Assembly: GCA_027491035.1 (NCBI GenBank) | Contig: JAIXWZ010000065.1 | Location: 1-63,332, forward strand | DNA: 63,332 nt | Origin: Comamonadaceae bacterium | GTDB taxonomy: Bacteria > Pseudomonadota > Gammaproteobacteria > Burkholderiales > Burkholderiaceae_C | Direction: 5' to 3' | In this document: in pieces, positions 39,984-48,187 of the stretch | Numbering within the stretch: position 1 is the stretch's first letter | How the letters are laid out: each line of letters opens with the position of its first letter | Notes under the pieces: generated by a model | What the model was told of the DNA's origin: nothing | Seen by the model: the letters and a program-made list of their open reading frames with translations, nothing else | The model's database searches: none | Made by a program: the position numbers and the translations under genes

Positions 39984-40948
39984 CGGCGGTCCCCCGCTGT
40001 GCGCCACCATGACCGTGGGCTGACCAGCCGCTCGCGCCCCACCAGCACCAGCACCACCAGGAACAGGCCGAGCCAGAACGTCCAGTACTGCGGTGTGATG
40101 CTCGACAGCACGTCTTGCAGCACCTTGAAGACCACGGCGCCGAAGATGCCCCCGTAGAGCCAGCCGGTGCCGCCAATGACCAGCATCAGCAGCACATCGG
40201 CCGAGCGGTGGATGTCAAACAGATCGAGCGAGGCAAAGCCGGTGGTCTGCGTCATCAGCACACCGGCCGTGCCGGCGATGGCGGCCGCCAGCGTGTAGAC
40301 CGAGGCCAGGTGCCAGGCCACCGGGATGCCGATGGACTGCGCGCGCAGCCGGTTGTCGCGGATGGCCATGAGGGTGGCGCCGTAGGGCGAGTGCACCACC
40401 CGCCGCAGCAGCCAAAACGCCAGCAGCAGCACGCTCAGCGAGTACAGCGCCGCGGTGCGCCCGTACAGGTCGAACTCGAAGCGGCCCAGCAGCGGGGCCA
40501 TGGTCACGCCTTGCAGGCCGTCGGCACCGCCCGTGAGCCAATCGAGCTTGTTGGCCAGCTCATACAAGATGAGCGCAAAGCCCAGCGTGACCATCAGCCG
40601 CGTCAGGTCGTTGCCGCGCAAGATGGTCAGCGACATCACCGCACCGGCCAGCGCCGAGACCACCGTGCCGGCGACCAGCCCGGTCAGCGGGTCGCCCGTC
40701 AGGTGCTTGGCCAGCAAGCCGGCCGCGTAGCCGCCCAGCCCGAAGAAGGCGGCATGGCCAAGCGAGACGATGCCGGTGTAGCCCAGGATCAGGTCCAGCG
40801 AGATCGCAAACAAGGCCACGATGGCGATCTCGTTGATGATCAGGGCCTGCCCCGGAAAAATCAGCGGCGACAGCAGCAGCAGCGGCCACAGCAACCCCTC
40901 CCAAGCGCGCACCCGGCTGCTGGCCAGCAAAGTAGAAGACACCTGCAC
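39980..40948 (-). CDS. livM: Branched-chain amino acid-type ABC transporter permease LivM
   Basis: The 322-aa permease has about 8-10 membrane helices. The family loops IVSLGHAAFFGLGGYAAGLLA and the EAA-like VHSPYGATLMAIRDNRLRAQSIGI mark it as LivM. It overlaps livG by 4 bp and starts 1 bp after livH ends. The downstream part (VIGGTGWLYGGIFGAVVFKVLQD) is also typical. Confidence 0.94.
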   Translation of the reverse strand: MQVSSTLLASSRVRAWEGLLWPLLLLSPLIFPGQALIINEIAIVALFAISLDLILGYTGIVSLGHAAFFGLGGYAAGLLAKHLTGDPLTGLVAGTVVSALAGAVMSLTILRGNDLTRLMVTLGFALILYELANKLDWLTGGADGLQGVTMAPLLGRFEFDLYGRTAALYSLSVLLLAFWLLRRVVHSPYGATLMAIRDNRLRAQSIGIPVAWHLASVYTLAAAIAGTAGVLMTQTTGFASLDLFDIHRSADVLLMLVIGGTGWLYGGIFGAVVFKVLQDVLSSITPQYWTFWLGLFLVVLVLVGRERLVSPRSWWRTAGDRR

Positions 40949-40949
40949 C

Positions 40950-41822
40950 TTACTTGCCCCCTTGCCGCACGAACAGGCCCTGAGGCCGCCAAACCAGGAT
41001 CACGATCATCAAGGTGTAGACGATAAAGGCGCCCAGCTTGGGGATGTAGTACTTGCCCGCCACGTCGGCAATGCCCAGCAGCAAGGCGGCCAGCAAGGGC
41101 CCGCTGATTGAGCTGGTCCCGCCGACGGCCACCACGATCAGAAAATAGACCATGAACTTGAGCGGGAAGTTCGGATCGAGCCCGAGCACCTCGGCCCCCA
41201 GCGCGCCGCCCAGGCCGGCCAAGCCCGAACCGACGGCAAAGGTGGTCAGGAAGACGCGGTTGACGTTGATGCCCAGGCCGGCGGCCACGCGCTGATCGTC
41301 CACCGAGGCGCGCAGCCGGCTGCCAAAGCGCGTGCGCGAGAGAATGAGCTGCAGCACCAGGGTCAGCACCAGGCACACCGCAATGATGAACAGGCGGTAG
41401 TGGCCCATGCCCAGCTGCCAGGCGCCGCTGCCCAGCTCGGTGCGGCCCTTGAGCCAGGCGGGCAGTTGCAGGATCTGCTGGGACGAGCCGATGAAGTAGT
41501 CGACCGCGGCGATCGCCATGAAGACCAGGCCGATCGAAAACAGCACCTGATCGAGGTGCGGCCGGTGGTAGAGCGGGCGGTACAGCGTGCGCTCGAGCAC
41601 GGCGCCGAGCAGGGCGGCACCGAAGAAGGCCGCCGGCAGCGCCAGCAGGAAGGGCAGGCCCAGGCGCTGCATCAGCAGCACCGTGATGTAGCCGCCAACC
41701 ATGGCAAACGCGCCGTGGGCCAGGTTGATGAAATTCATCAGCCCCATGGTCACCGACAGCCCCACGGCCAAGATGAACAGCAGCATGCCGTAGGCGATGC
41801 CGTCAAACAAGAGGGTCAGCAT
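40950..41822 (-). CDS. livH: Branched-chain amino acid-type ABC transporter permease LivH
   Basis: The 290-aa permease begins with LLFDGIAYGMLLFILAVGLSVTMGLMNFINLAHGAF, the hallmark of LivH. It ends near VVAVGGTSSISGPLLAALLLG, with about eight helices. It is the first transporter gene, 31 bp after the GntR regulator gene on the same strand. That placement suggests the regulator controls the transporter. Confidence 0.94.
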   Translation of the reverse strand: MLTLLFDGIAYGMLLFILAVGLSVTMGLMNFINLAHGAFAMVGGYITVLLMQRLGLPFLLALPAAFFGAALLGAVLERTLYRPLYHRPHLDQVLFSIGLVFMAIAAVDYFIGSSQQILQLPAWLKGRTELGSGAWQLGMGHYRLFIIAVCLVLTLVLQLILSRTRFGSRLRASVDDQRVAAGLGINVNRVFLTTFAVGSGLAGLGGALGAEVLGLDPNFPLKFMVYFLIVVAVGGTSSISGPLLAALLLGIADVAGKYYIPKLGAFIVYTLMIVILVWRPQGLFVRQGGK

Positions 41823-41853
41823 GGCCCCGCCCGTGTTGGGACAGCCGTGTCCA

Positions 41854-42627
41854 TCAGGCCCCCCGCTTTCGGATCAGCCGCACGCCGGGCATGCGCTCGA
41901 GCTGGCGGCTGCTGGTGGCCTGGCGCAAATTGCGCTGCGCCAGCCGGGAGTGTTCGCACATGATGGCCTGCGCCCGGGCGCCTTCGCCTTGCGCGATCGC
42001 TTCGAGCACCTGGCGGTGCTGGTCCTGCGCGACGATGAGCATGTCGCGCGCATGGCCCGAGTTGGCCTGGGCCACGACAAAGCCCGAGGGTGAAGCAAAG
42101 GGCAGCCGGGCCACGCGCTCGAGCTCTTTGGCGATCACCGGGCTGCCGGCCATCTCGCACAGCAGGCCATGAAAACGCTCGTTCAGGCGCACGTAGCGCG
42201 AAAAAGACTCGTCGTCGAGCGCCGGCTGTGCCAGCACCTGGTCGATCTCATCGAGGCACAGGCGCGATTCAGCCAGCACCACCTGCGCGGCGCCGCGCTC
42301 GGCCGCCAATCGCGCGAGCAAGCCTTCGAGGGTGCCGCGCAGCTCGATGGCATCGGAGATGTCGCGCTCTGAAAAGGTGCGCACCGTGTAGCCGCCGCCG
42401 GGCAGGGGCTCGAGCAGGCCCTCTTGCTCCAGTCGCATCAGGGCCGCCCGGATGGGCGTGCGCGACACCCCCAGGCGCTCGGCCAGGGCCACCTCGGCAA
42501 TGCGGCTGGCCGCGGGCAGCTCACCGGCCAGCACCATTTCGCGCAGGGCCAGCAAGGCCTTGACCGCCTGGGAGCCGGCCGGCTCGGCTTCTTTGTCCCG
42601 TTTCAGACCGTCGATGGCGGAGCTCAT
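41854..42627 (-). CDS. GntR family regulator, FCD (FadR/VanR) type
   Basis: This 257-aa protein has an N-terminal winged helix (about 35-95, AEVALAERLGVSRTPIRAALMRLEQEGLL) and a C-terminal all-helical FCD domain (about 105-240) that binds a small carboxylate ligand. It is upstream of livHMGF and divergent from the Rieske oxygenase gene. The palindrome TGTATACA at 42711-42718 in the 142-bp gap is a good operator candidate for it. Such regulators often respond to the aromatic or organic acid that their neighbours degrade. Confidence 0.92.
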   Translation of the reverse strand: MSSAIDGLKRDKEAEPAGSQAVKALLALREMVLAGELPAASRIAEVALAERLGVSRTPIRAALMRLEQEGLLEPLPGGGYTVRTFSERDISDAIELRGTLEGLLARLAAERGAAQVVLAESRLCLDEIDQVLAQPALDDESFSRYVRLNERFHGLLCEMAGSPVIAKELERVARLPFASPSGFVVAQANSGHARDMLIVAQDQHRQVLEAIAQGEGARAQAIMCEHSRLAQRNLRQATSSRQLERMPGVRLIRKRGA

Positions 42628-42769
42628 GTATCCAATGTAGCAGATTAAGAGCTGGGAACAGGCGGCCCAAGCCTTGATTCATCGTCAAAACCTGGCATAT
42701 GCATCCAGGCTGTATACATTAAGTATCCCATCGGACATAATGAAAGCCTGTTCCCCTGGAGATGGCCCC
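42628..42769. promoter_or_regulatory. GntR / Rieske-oxygenase divergent control region
   Basis: The gap contains the perfect palindrome TGTATACA (42711-42718). That resembles FadR/VanR-type operator cores. Upstream of it TTGATT (42674-42679) and CATATG (42696-42701) are 16 bp apart as a possible promoter for the oxygenase gene, so a repressor on TGTATACA would block transcription. The ATG at 42770 has GGAG about 10 bp before it. Confidence 0.45.
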
Positions 42770-43852
42770 ATGTTCCCCCAAAACGCCTGGTATGTGGCTT
42801 GCTCGCCCGATGAGATCGAGGCCAAGCCGCTGGGCCGCACGGTTTGCGGCCAGCCCATCGTGTTCTACCGCTCAGCCGGTGGCCAGGTCGCTGCGCTGGA
42901 AGATTTTTGTCCGCACCGCGGCGCGGCGCTGTCCTTGGGTCGGGTGTGCGAGGGCCAGCTGGTCTGCGGCTACCACGGCTTGGTCATGGGCTGCGACGGC
43001 AAGACGGTGTCCATGCCGGGCCAGCGCGTGGGCGCCTTCCCGGCCATTCGTGCCTACCCGGTGATCGAGCGCCACGGCTTTGTCTGGGTCTGGCCCGGGG
43101 ACCCGGCGCGCGCCGATGCCGCCTTGCTGCCGGCCCTGGGCTGGGCCGACAACCCGCAATGGGCCTATGGCGGCGGGCTCTACCACGTCCAATGCGACTA
43201 CCGCCTGATGATCGACAACCTCATGGACCTGACCCATGAGACCTATGTGCACGCCGACAGCATCGGGCAAAAGGAAATCGACGAGGCACCGGTGAGCACC
43301 CGAGCGGTGGGCGAGGAGGTCGTGACCAGCCGCTTCATGGACGGCGTGATGGCGCCGCCGTTTTGGCAGGCCAATTTGCGCGCCCACGGCCTGCCGGCAG
43401 ACCAGCCGGTCGACCGCTGGCAGATCTGCCGCTTCAGCCCGCCCAGCCACGTGATGATCGAAGTCGGCGTGGCGCTGGCCGGCCGCGGCGGCCATCAGGC
43501 CGCGCCCGAGCACAAGGTCTCGAGCGTGGTCGTCGACTTCATCACGCCCGAAACCGACACCACCATGTGGTACTTCTGGGGCATGGCCCGCAGCTTTCGC
43601 GTTGGCGACGCCGCCCTGACGGCGCAGATCCGCGAAGGCCAGGGCCGGGTGTTTGCCCAAGACACTGCGGTGCTCGAGGCGCAGCAACGCAACCTGGCCC
43701 TGCATCCCCAGCGCAAGCTGCTCAAGCTCAATATTGATGCCGGCGGCGTCCAGGCGCGGCGCATCATCGATCGGCTGATTGCGCAGGAGCAGCCCCAACC
43801 CAGAATCCAGCCCCACCTTCAACCCTTGGCCCAGCAGCCGCAGGCCGCTTGA
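42770..43852 (+). CDS. Rieske non-heme iron oxygenase, VanA-like O-demethylase family
   Basis: The 360-aa protein has the Rieske [2Fe-2S] motif C47-P-H49 and C66-G-Y-H69, and the mononuclear iron site near N150, D153, H156 and H161 in DNLMDLTHETYVHAD. The start MFPQNAWYVACSPDEI and length match the vanillate demethylase/phenylpropionate dioxygenase-like alpha subunits. No reductase (VanB) or ferredoxin gene is adjacent, so electrons must come from elsewhere. The substrate is likely a methoxylated or carboxylated ring or N-methyl compound (inference), transported by the divergent Liv-type system. Confidence 0.9.
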   Translation: MFPQNAWYVACSPDEIEAKPLGRTVCGQPIVFYRSAGGQVAALEDFCPHRGAALSLGRVCEGQLVCGYHGLVMGCDGKTVSMPGQRVGAFPAIRAYPVIERHGFVWVWPGDPARADAALLPALGWADNPQWAYGGGLYHVQCDYRLMIDNLMDLTHETYVHADSIGQKEIDEAPVSTRAVGEEVVTSRFMDGVMAPPFWQANLRAHGLPADQPVDRWQICRFSPPSHVMIEVGVALAGRGGHQAAPEHKVSSVVVDFITPETDTTMWYFWGMARSFRVGDAALTAQIREGQGRVFAQDTAVLEAQQRNLALHPQRKLLKLNIDAGGVQARRIIDRLIAQEQPQPRIQPHLQPLAQQPQAA

Positions 43853-43933
43853 GCCGACCCGCTGCCGCTCGCCCCCAGCCCCCCCGCCCGCCTGCGCTAC
43901 GATCCGCGCATTGTTAAAACATAGGAGACCCCC

Positions 43934-45049
43934 ATGACGGTTCAACTTCCCGCCCGCTACGACCACGTGGGCAGCTTTTTGCGTCCGGCTTACCTGCTGG
44001 AGGCGCGCGACCAAAAGGCCAAGGGCCAGATCACGGCCGAACAGCTGCGCGCGGTGGAAGACCGGGCGATTGCCGAGATCGTGAAATTCCAGCAAGACGT
44101 GGGCTTGAAGTCCATCACCGATGGAGAGTTTCGCCGCACCTACTTCCACATCGATTTTCTCGAGCAGCTCGGCGGCGTGGTCACTGACATTCCGCTGTCG
44201 GTGCTGCAGCCCGATGGCACGACGCACCTGGCCCCGCCGGTGATCCGCGTCACCGACAAGGTCACCCACACCAAGAACATTCAGCTCGCCGACTTCGAAT
44301 ACCTCAAGAGCCAGGTGGCCGCCGGCTACACGCCCAAAGTCACGATCCCGTCGCCCACCATGCTGCACTTTCGCGGCGGGCGCGCTGGCATCAGCCGCCA
44401 GGCCTACCCCGAGCTCGACCCGGTGTTTTACGACGATGTGGCCCAGGCCTATGGCGACGAGTTGCGCAGTCTGGCCGCCGCTGGCTGCACCTATGTGCAG
44501 ATGGACGACACCAACTTGGCCTACCTGTGCGACGAGAAGATGCGCGAGGCGGCCCGCCAGCGCGGCGATGACCCCAACGAGCTGCCGCACCGCTATGCCC
44601 AGTTCATCAACAAGGTGGTGGCGCAAAAGCCTGCCGGCATGACGCTGGCCATGCATTTGTGCCGCGGCAATTTCAAGAGCACCCACGCCGCCGCCGGCAA
44701 CTACGAGCCGGTGGCCGAGGCGCTGCTCTCAGAGATGGACATCGACGCCTACTTTCTTGAGTACGACGACGACCGCAGCGGCGACTTCCGCCCGCTGCGC
44801 TACCTGGCCAAGGGCAAGATCGTGGTGCTCGGTTTGGTGACCACCAAATTTGGCGACATGGAAACCAAAGATGCGCTCAAGCGGCGCATCGACGAGGCCG
44901 CCAAGTACGCGCCCATGGAGCAACTGGCGCTGTCGCCGCAGTGCGGTTTTTCCAGCACCGTGCACGGCAACAACATCGCCGTGCAGGCCCAGCGCGACAA
45001 GCTGCGCCTGGTGATCGAGACCGCACAAGAGGTTTGGGGCCAGGCCTGA
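43934..45049 (+). CDS. MetE C-terminal-like cobalamin-independent methyltransferase
   Basis: The 371-aa protein matches the C-terminal half of MetE, the zinc-dependent methionine synthase. VGSFLRP opens the barrel, TDGEFRR follows, YVQMDDTNLAYL lies in the barrel, HLCRGNFKS gives His and Cys for zinc, and SPQCGFSS the last Cys. Such stand-alone proteins (YxjG/YxjH class) move methyl groups to homocysteine from substrates other than 5-methyl-THF-triglutamate. Lying 81 bp after the Rieske gene, it could take a methyl group set free in that pathway (inference). Confidence 0.88.
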   Translation: MTVQLPARYDHVGSFLRPAYLLEARDQKAKGQITAEQLRAVEDRAIAEIVKFQQDVGLKSITDGEFRRTYFHIDFLEQLGGVVTDIPLSVLQPDGTTHLAPPVIRVTDKVTHTKNIQLADFEYLKSQVAAGYTPKVTIPSPTMLHFRGGRAGISRQAYPELDPVFYDDVAQAYGDELRSLAAAGCTYVQMDDTNLAYLCDEKMREAARQRGDDPNELPHRYAQFINKVVAQKPAGMTLAMHLCRGNFKSTHAAAGNYEPVAEALLSEMDIDAYFLEYDDDRSGDFRPLRYLAKGKIVVLGLVTTKFGDMETKDALKRRIDEAAKYAPMEQLALSPQCGFSSTVHGNNIAVQAQRDKLRLVIETAQEVWGQA

Positions 45050-45052
45050 GGA

Positions 45053-45292
45053 TCAAGGCGGGGCCTCTCGAGCGGGTTTGCGCGCGCCGCCGCCCGCAAC
45101 AAGAGCCCCAGCCTCCTCCAGCCACCACTGCAAGGCCGCGTCGTAGCCCTCCCAGACGCAGCCATTGCAGCCGCGACCACAGCAGGTGCTGGGCTCAGCC
45201 GGTGGCGCTCTGAAGGGCTGGCCAGCGCCTTGCAGTTGCGCCTCAAGCGCCGCGATGCGCTGGCGCACCGCATGCCGGCTGCTGCCCTGCAC
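45053..45292 (-). CDS. Small oxidoreductase-like domain protein with CC-x4-C-x2-C motif
   Basis: The 79-aa product has one conserved centre, TCCGRGCNGCVWEGYDAALQWW, typical of the oxidoreductase-like domain found alone or at the N-terminus of redox proteins. The four Cys may bind a metal or cluster; function unknown. It sits in the 270-bp gap between the methyltransferase and the FAD dehydrogenase genes, reading opposite to the former. The Ala/Gly/Arg-rich tail (GGGARKPAREAPP) is not conserved. Confidence 0.72.
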   Translation of the reverse strand: MQGSSRHAVRQRIAALEAQLQGAGQPFRAPPAEPSTCCGRGCNGCVWEGYDAALQWWLEEAGALVAGGGARKPAREAPP

Positions 45293-45322
45293 CGCGTGAC
45301 CCTAACGGCTCGCTGGCTCGAC

Positions 45323-46744
45323 TCAGAGCGTGAAGATCTTGCCCGGGTTCATGATGTTCTTCGGGTCGAGCGCGCGTTTGATGGTGCGCATCATCTCGAC
45401 GGCCGCGTTTCCCGCCTCGCTGACCAAAAAGTCGATCTTGTGCAGGCCCACGCCGTGCTCGCCGGTGCAGGTGCCCTCCAGGGCCAGCGCCCGGGTCACC
45501 AGCTTGTGGTTGAGCGCCTCGGCGATTTCGCGCTCGCGCGGCACTTTGGGGTCGAGCAAGTAGCCAAAGTGAAAATTGCCGTCGCCCACATGGCCCACCA
45601 GGAAATAGGGGATGCCGCTTTCGTCGGCCTCCTTGACCGAGTCGAGCAGGCAGTCGGCCAGCCGGCTGATCGGCACGCAGGTGTCGGTGCTGATGGCGCG
45701 GCAGCCCGGCCGGCTCTGGATGGCGGCAAAGTAGGCGTTGTGACGCGCGGTCCACAGTCGGGTGCGCTCCTCGGGCGTCACCGCCCATTCGAAGGCCTTG
45801 CCGCCGTACTGGCTGGCAATGTCTTGCACCGTCTCGGCCTGCTCCTTGACGCCGGCGGGCGAGCCGTGAAACTCCATCAGCAGCATGGGCTCTTCACGCA
45901 GGCCCAGTTTGCTGTGGGCGTTGACCATGCGCACGCTGTTGTGGTCGATGAGCTCGACCCGGGCAATCGGCACGCCCAGCTGGATCACCTCAATGGTGGT
46001 GCGCACCGCCGCCTCGATGCTCGGAAACGAGCAGATGGCGGCGCTGATCGCCTCGGGCAGCGGGTAAATGCGCAGCGTGATCTCGGTGATCACCCCCAGC
46101 GTGCCTTCGCTGCCCACCATCAGACGCGTCAGATCGTAGCCGGCCGAAGACTTTCTGGCCCGCGTGCCGGTGCGTATGGCCTGACCATCGGCGGTGACGA
46201 CTTCTAGCGCGAGCACGTTTTCGCGCATGGTGCCGTAGCGCACCGCGTTGGTCCCGCTGGCGCGGGTGGCGCTCATGCCGCCGATGGTGGCATCGGCGCC
46301 CGGATCGATCGGGAAAAACAGGCCGGTGCTCTTGAGCTCCTCGTTGAGCTGCTTGCGCGTCACGCCCGCCTGCACCGTGACGGTCAGGTCTTCGGCGTGG
46401 ATGTTCAGCACTTTGTTCATGCGACCCAGGTCGATGCTGATGCCCCCTTGCACGGCCAGCAGATGCCCTTCGAGCGAGGAGCCTACGCCAAAGGGAATGA
46501 CCGGCACCTCGTAGCGCGCCGCCAGCTTGACGGCATCGGCGACATCGGCCGTGCTCTGTGCAAACACCACGGCTGCCGGTGGCGGGGATTCAAAAGACGA
46601 TTCGTCGCGCCCGTGCTGCTCGCGCACGGCCATCGCCGTCGAGCAGTTGGCGCCAAATCGCTCCTTGAGCGCCTCGATCAGCGCCGCTGGCACGGGGCGT
46701 TGGTCAATTTGGGGCACCAGGTGGCTGGGCAGGGGAGCATTCAT
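45323..46744 (-). CDS. FAD-linked oxidoreductase (GlcD / D-lactate dehydrogenase type)
   Basis: The 473-aa protein has an FAD-binding type 4 domain with PFGVGSSLEGH and SAGYDLTRLMVGSEGTLGVITE. A C-terminal oxidase domain ends in GEHGVGLHKIDF and DPKNIMNPGKIF, the fingerprint of the GlcD/D-LDH family. It oxidises a 2-hydroxy acid such as D-lactate or glycolate and passes electrons to quinone or cytochrome. No glcE/glcF genes follow, so the D-lactate dehydrogenase (cytochrome) reading is favoured. ATG 46744. Confidence 0.9.
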   Translation of the reverse strand: MNAPLPSHLVPQIDQRPVPAALIEALKERFGANCSTAMAVREQHGRDESSFESPPPAAVVFAQSTADVADAVKLAARYEVPVIPFGVGSSLEGHLLAVQGGISIDLGRMNKVLNIHAEDLTVTVQAGVTRKQLNEELKSTGLFFPIDPGADATIGGMSATRASGTNAVRYGTMRENVLALEVVTADGQAIRTGTRARKSSAGYDLTRLMVGSEGTLGVITEITLRIYPLPEAISAAICSFPSIEAAVRTTIEVIQLGVPIARVELIDHNSVRMVNAHSKLGLREEPMLLMEFHGSPAGVKEQAETVQDIASQYGGKAFEWAVTPEERTRLWTARHNAYFAAIQSRPGCRAISTDTCVPISRLADCLLDSVKEADESGIPYFLVGHVGDGNFHFGYLLDPKVPREREIAEALNHKLVTRALALEGTCTGEHGVGLHKIDFLVSEAGNAAVEMMRTIKRALDPKNIMNPGKIFTL

Positions 46745-46931
46745 GGCGGCAATCTCCGGGTGGGTCGGGTGGCGCCACGCGGTTGAGCAGGCCGATGGCG
46801 AGCGGCTTGCGCGTGGCGCGGCGATTGAGTGGCTCTAAGTTTATGCCAGTGCCCCGCCTGTCCCCTGCCTGCCGGGCCGGCGCCTGGGCGGGTGCAGCCG
46901 ATAATCACAGCCCACAGCAGGAGCGCACCGC

Positions 46932-47489
46932 ATGTCCAATCGACTCACCCAAATTGCCACCCGCACCGGAGACAACGGCACGACCGGGCTGGGTGACAAC
47001 ACCCGGGTGAGCAAAGACAGCCTGCGGGTGCATGCCATGGGCGATGTGGACGAGCTCAATTCGCACATTGGCTTGCTGCTGTGCGAGGACATGCCCGGCC
47101 GCGTGCGCGAGCTGCTCGTGGAGGTGCAGCACCAGCTGTTCAATTTGGGCGGCGAGCTGTCCATTCCCGGCTTTGAGCTCTTGCAGGAGGCGGCCATCGC
47201 CCGCCTCGATGCCGAGCTTGAGCACCACAACGCGCAGCTGCCGCGCTTGCAGGAGTTCATCTTGCCCGCCGGCACCCGCGCCGCCTCGCTGGCCCATGTC
47301 TGCCGCACTGTGGCCCGCCGCGCCGAGCGCGCGGTGGTCGCACTCGGCGCGGCCGAGGCCTTGCGGGAAGCGCCGCGCCAGTACCTCAACCGCCTCAGTG
47401 ACCTGCTGTTTGTGCTGGCGCGCGTGCTCAACCGCATGAACGGCGGCGACGACGTGTACTGGAAGAGCAAGCGCCTCCAGCAGGACTGA
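46932..47489 (+). CDS. Cob(I)alamin adenosyltransferase, PduO type
   Basis: This 185-aa enzyme adenosylates cob(I)alamin to coenzyme B12. The N-terminal TRTGDNGTTGLGDNTRVSKD is the ATP-binding loop. The helical bundle contains RTVARRAERAVVAL and YLNRLSDLLFVLAR, both signature for the PduO family. GCAGGAG lies 9 bp before ATG 46932. No B12-dependent enzyme is adjacent and the short leader shows no cobalamin riboswitch. Confidence 0.95.
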   Translation: MSNRLTQIATRTGDNGTTGLGDNTRVSKDSLRVHAMGDVDELNSHIGLLLCEDMPGRVRELLVEVQHQLFNLGGELSIPGFELLQEAAIARLDAELEHHNAQLPRLQEFILPAGTRAASLAHVCRTVARRAERAVVALGAAEALREAPRQYLNRLSDLLFVLARVLNRMNGGDDVYWKSKRLQQD

Positions 47490-47501
47490 CGTCGGGCCGA
47501 C

Positions 47502-47936
47502 TCAGCTGGCCGGGCGCTCGGGCGCGAGCACGGCCATGGTCAGGCGCGAGGTGCAGCTCAAGCGGCCCTGGTCGTCGCGCAGCTCGATTTGCCAGACCTG
47601 GGTGGTGCGGCCCAGATGCACGGGCCGCGCAGTGGCGGTGACCCAGCCCTCTTGCACGCCCCGCAGGTGGTTGGCATTGACTTCCAGGCCCACCACCCGG
47701 GTGCCCAGCGGCACCGAAAACGCCGCGCCGCAGGAGCCCAGCGTTTCGGCCAGCACCACCGACACCCCGCCGTGGAGCAGGCCGTAGGGCTGGCAGGTCT
47801 GCCGGTTCACCGGCACCCGCGCCACCAGGTAATCGTCGCCCACCTCGGTAAATTCAATGCCCAGATGGCTGACGGCGGTGTTGGCGCCCGTCGCTTGCAA
47901 GGCAGCCAGTGAGATGTCCTGTTTCCAGATGCGCAT
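47502..47936 (-). CDS. Hotdog-fold acyl-CoA thioesterase (PaaI/YdiI family)
   Basis: The 144-aa product contains the hotdog core GLLHGGVSVVLAETLGSCGA, with the catalytic Glu in LAET and the HGG turn. The second half shows VGLEVNANHLRGVQEGWVTATARPVHLGRTTQVWQIEL. The family hydrolyses aromatic or hydroxy-acyl-CoA esters, for example 1,4-dihydroxy-2-naphthoyl-CoA or phenylacetyl-CoA derivatives. It is convergent with the adenosyltransferase gene. Its 5' end faces the G-rich tandem repeat at 47951-47998. Confidence 0.92.
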   Translation of the reverse strand: MRIWKQDISLAALQATGANTAVSHLGIEFTEVGDDYLVARVPVNRQTCQPYGLLHGGVSVVLAETLGSCGAAFSVPLGTRVVGLEVNANHLRGVQEGWVTATARPVHLGRTTQVWQIELRDDQGRLSCTSRLTMAVLAPERPAS

Positions 47937-47950
47937 GGTGGGCGGTGGTT

Positions 47951-47998
47951 ATGGGGCTGAAGGGGGCCGAGGGGGGTCGAGGGGGGCCGAGGGAGGTC
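47951..47998. repeat. 10-bp G-rich tandem repeat with G-quadruplex potential
   Basis: Five imperfect 10-bp units (GGGGCTGA..., GGGGGCCGAG, GGGGGGTCGA, GGGGGGCCGA, GGGAGGTCAA) run at 47951-48000. The plus strand has four G runs of 4-6 bases at 47953, 47962, 47971 and 47981, separated by only 4-5 bases, the form of an intramolecular G-quadruplex. It lies 15 bp upstream of the thioesterase start, in its promoter region. Confidence 0.85.
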
Positions 47999-48187
47999 AA
48001 GAGGATCAAACGCGCGGTCTCGATGAGCCCGCCGTGGCCTCGACTATATCGGGGCGCTTGACGGCGTGGGGCCGCGCTGGACTGTTCAGCATCGGTCCAG
48101 TCTGACGGCGGCGCGTGCCTTGGGCCGACGGGCAGGCGCGGCCTTGCGGGCCGCCGCCGGCCCCTGGCAGGCGCGATGCTCTGCGGC

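Noticed and set aside
42872..44686. 604-aa minus-strand frame opposite the Rieske and MetE-like genes
   Set aside because: Shadow of two genes with complete catalytic motifs.
46745..46931. Possible cobalamin riboswitch before the adenosyltransferase gene
   Set aside because: The gap is short and no B12-box-like core was seen.
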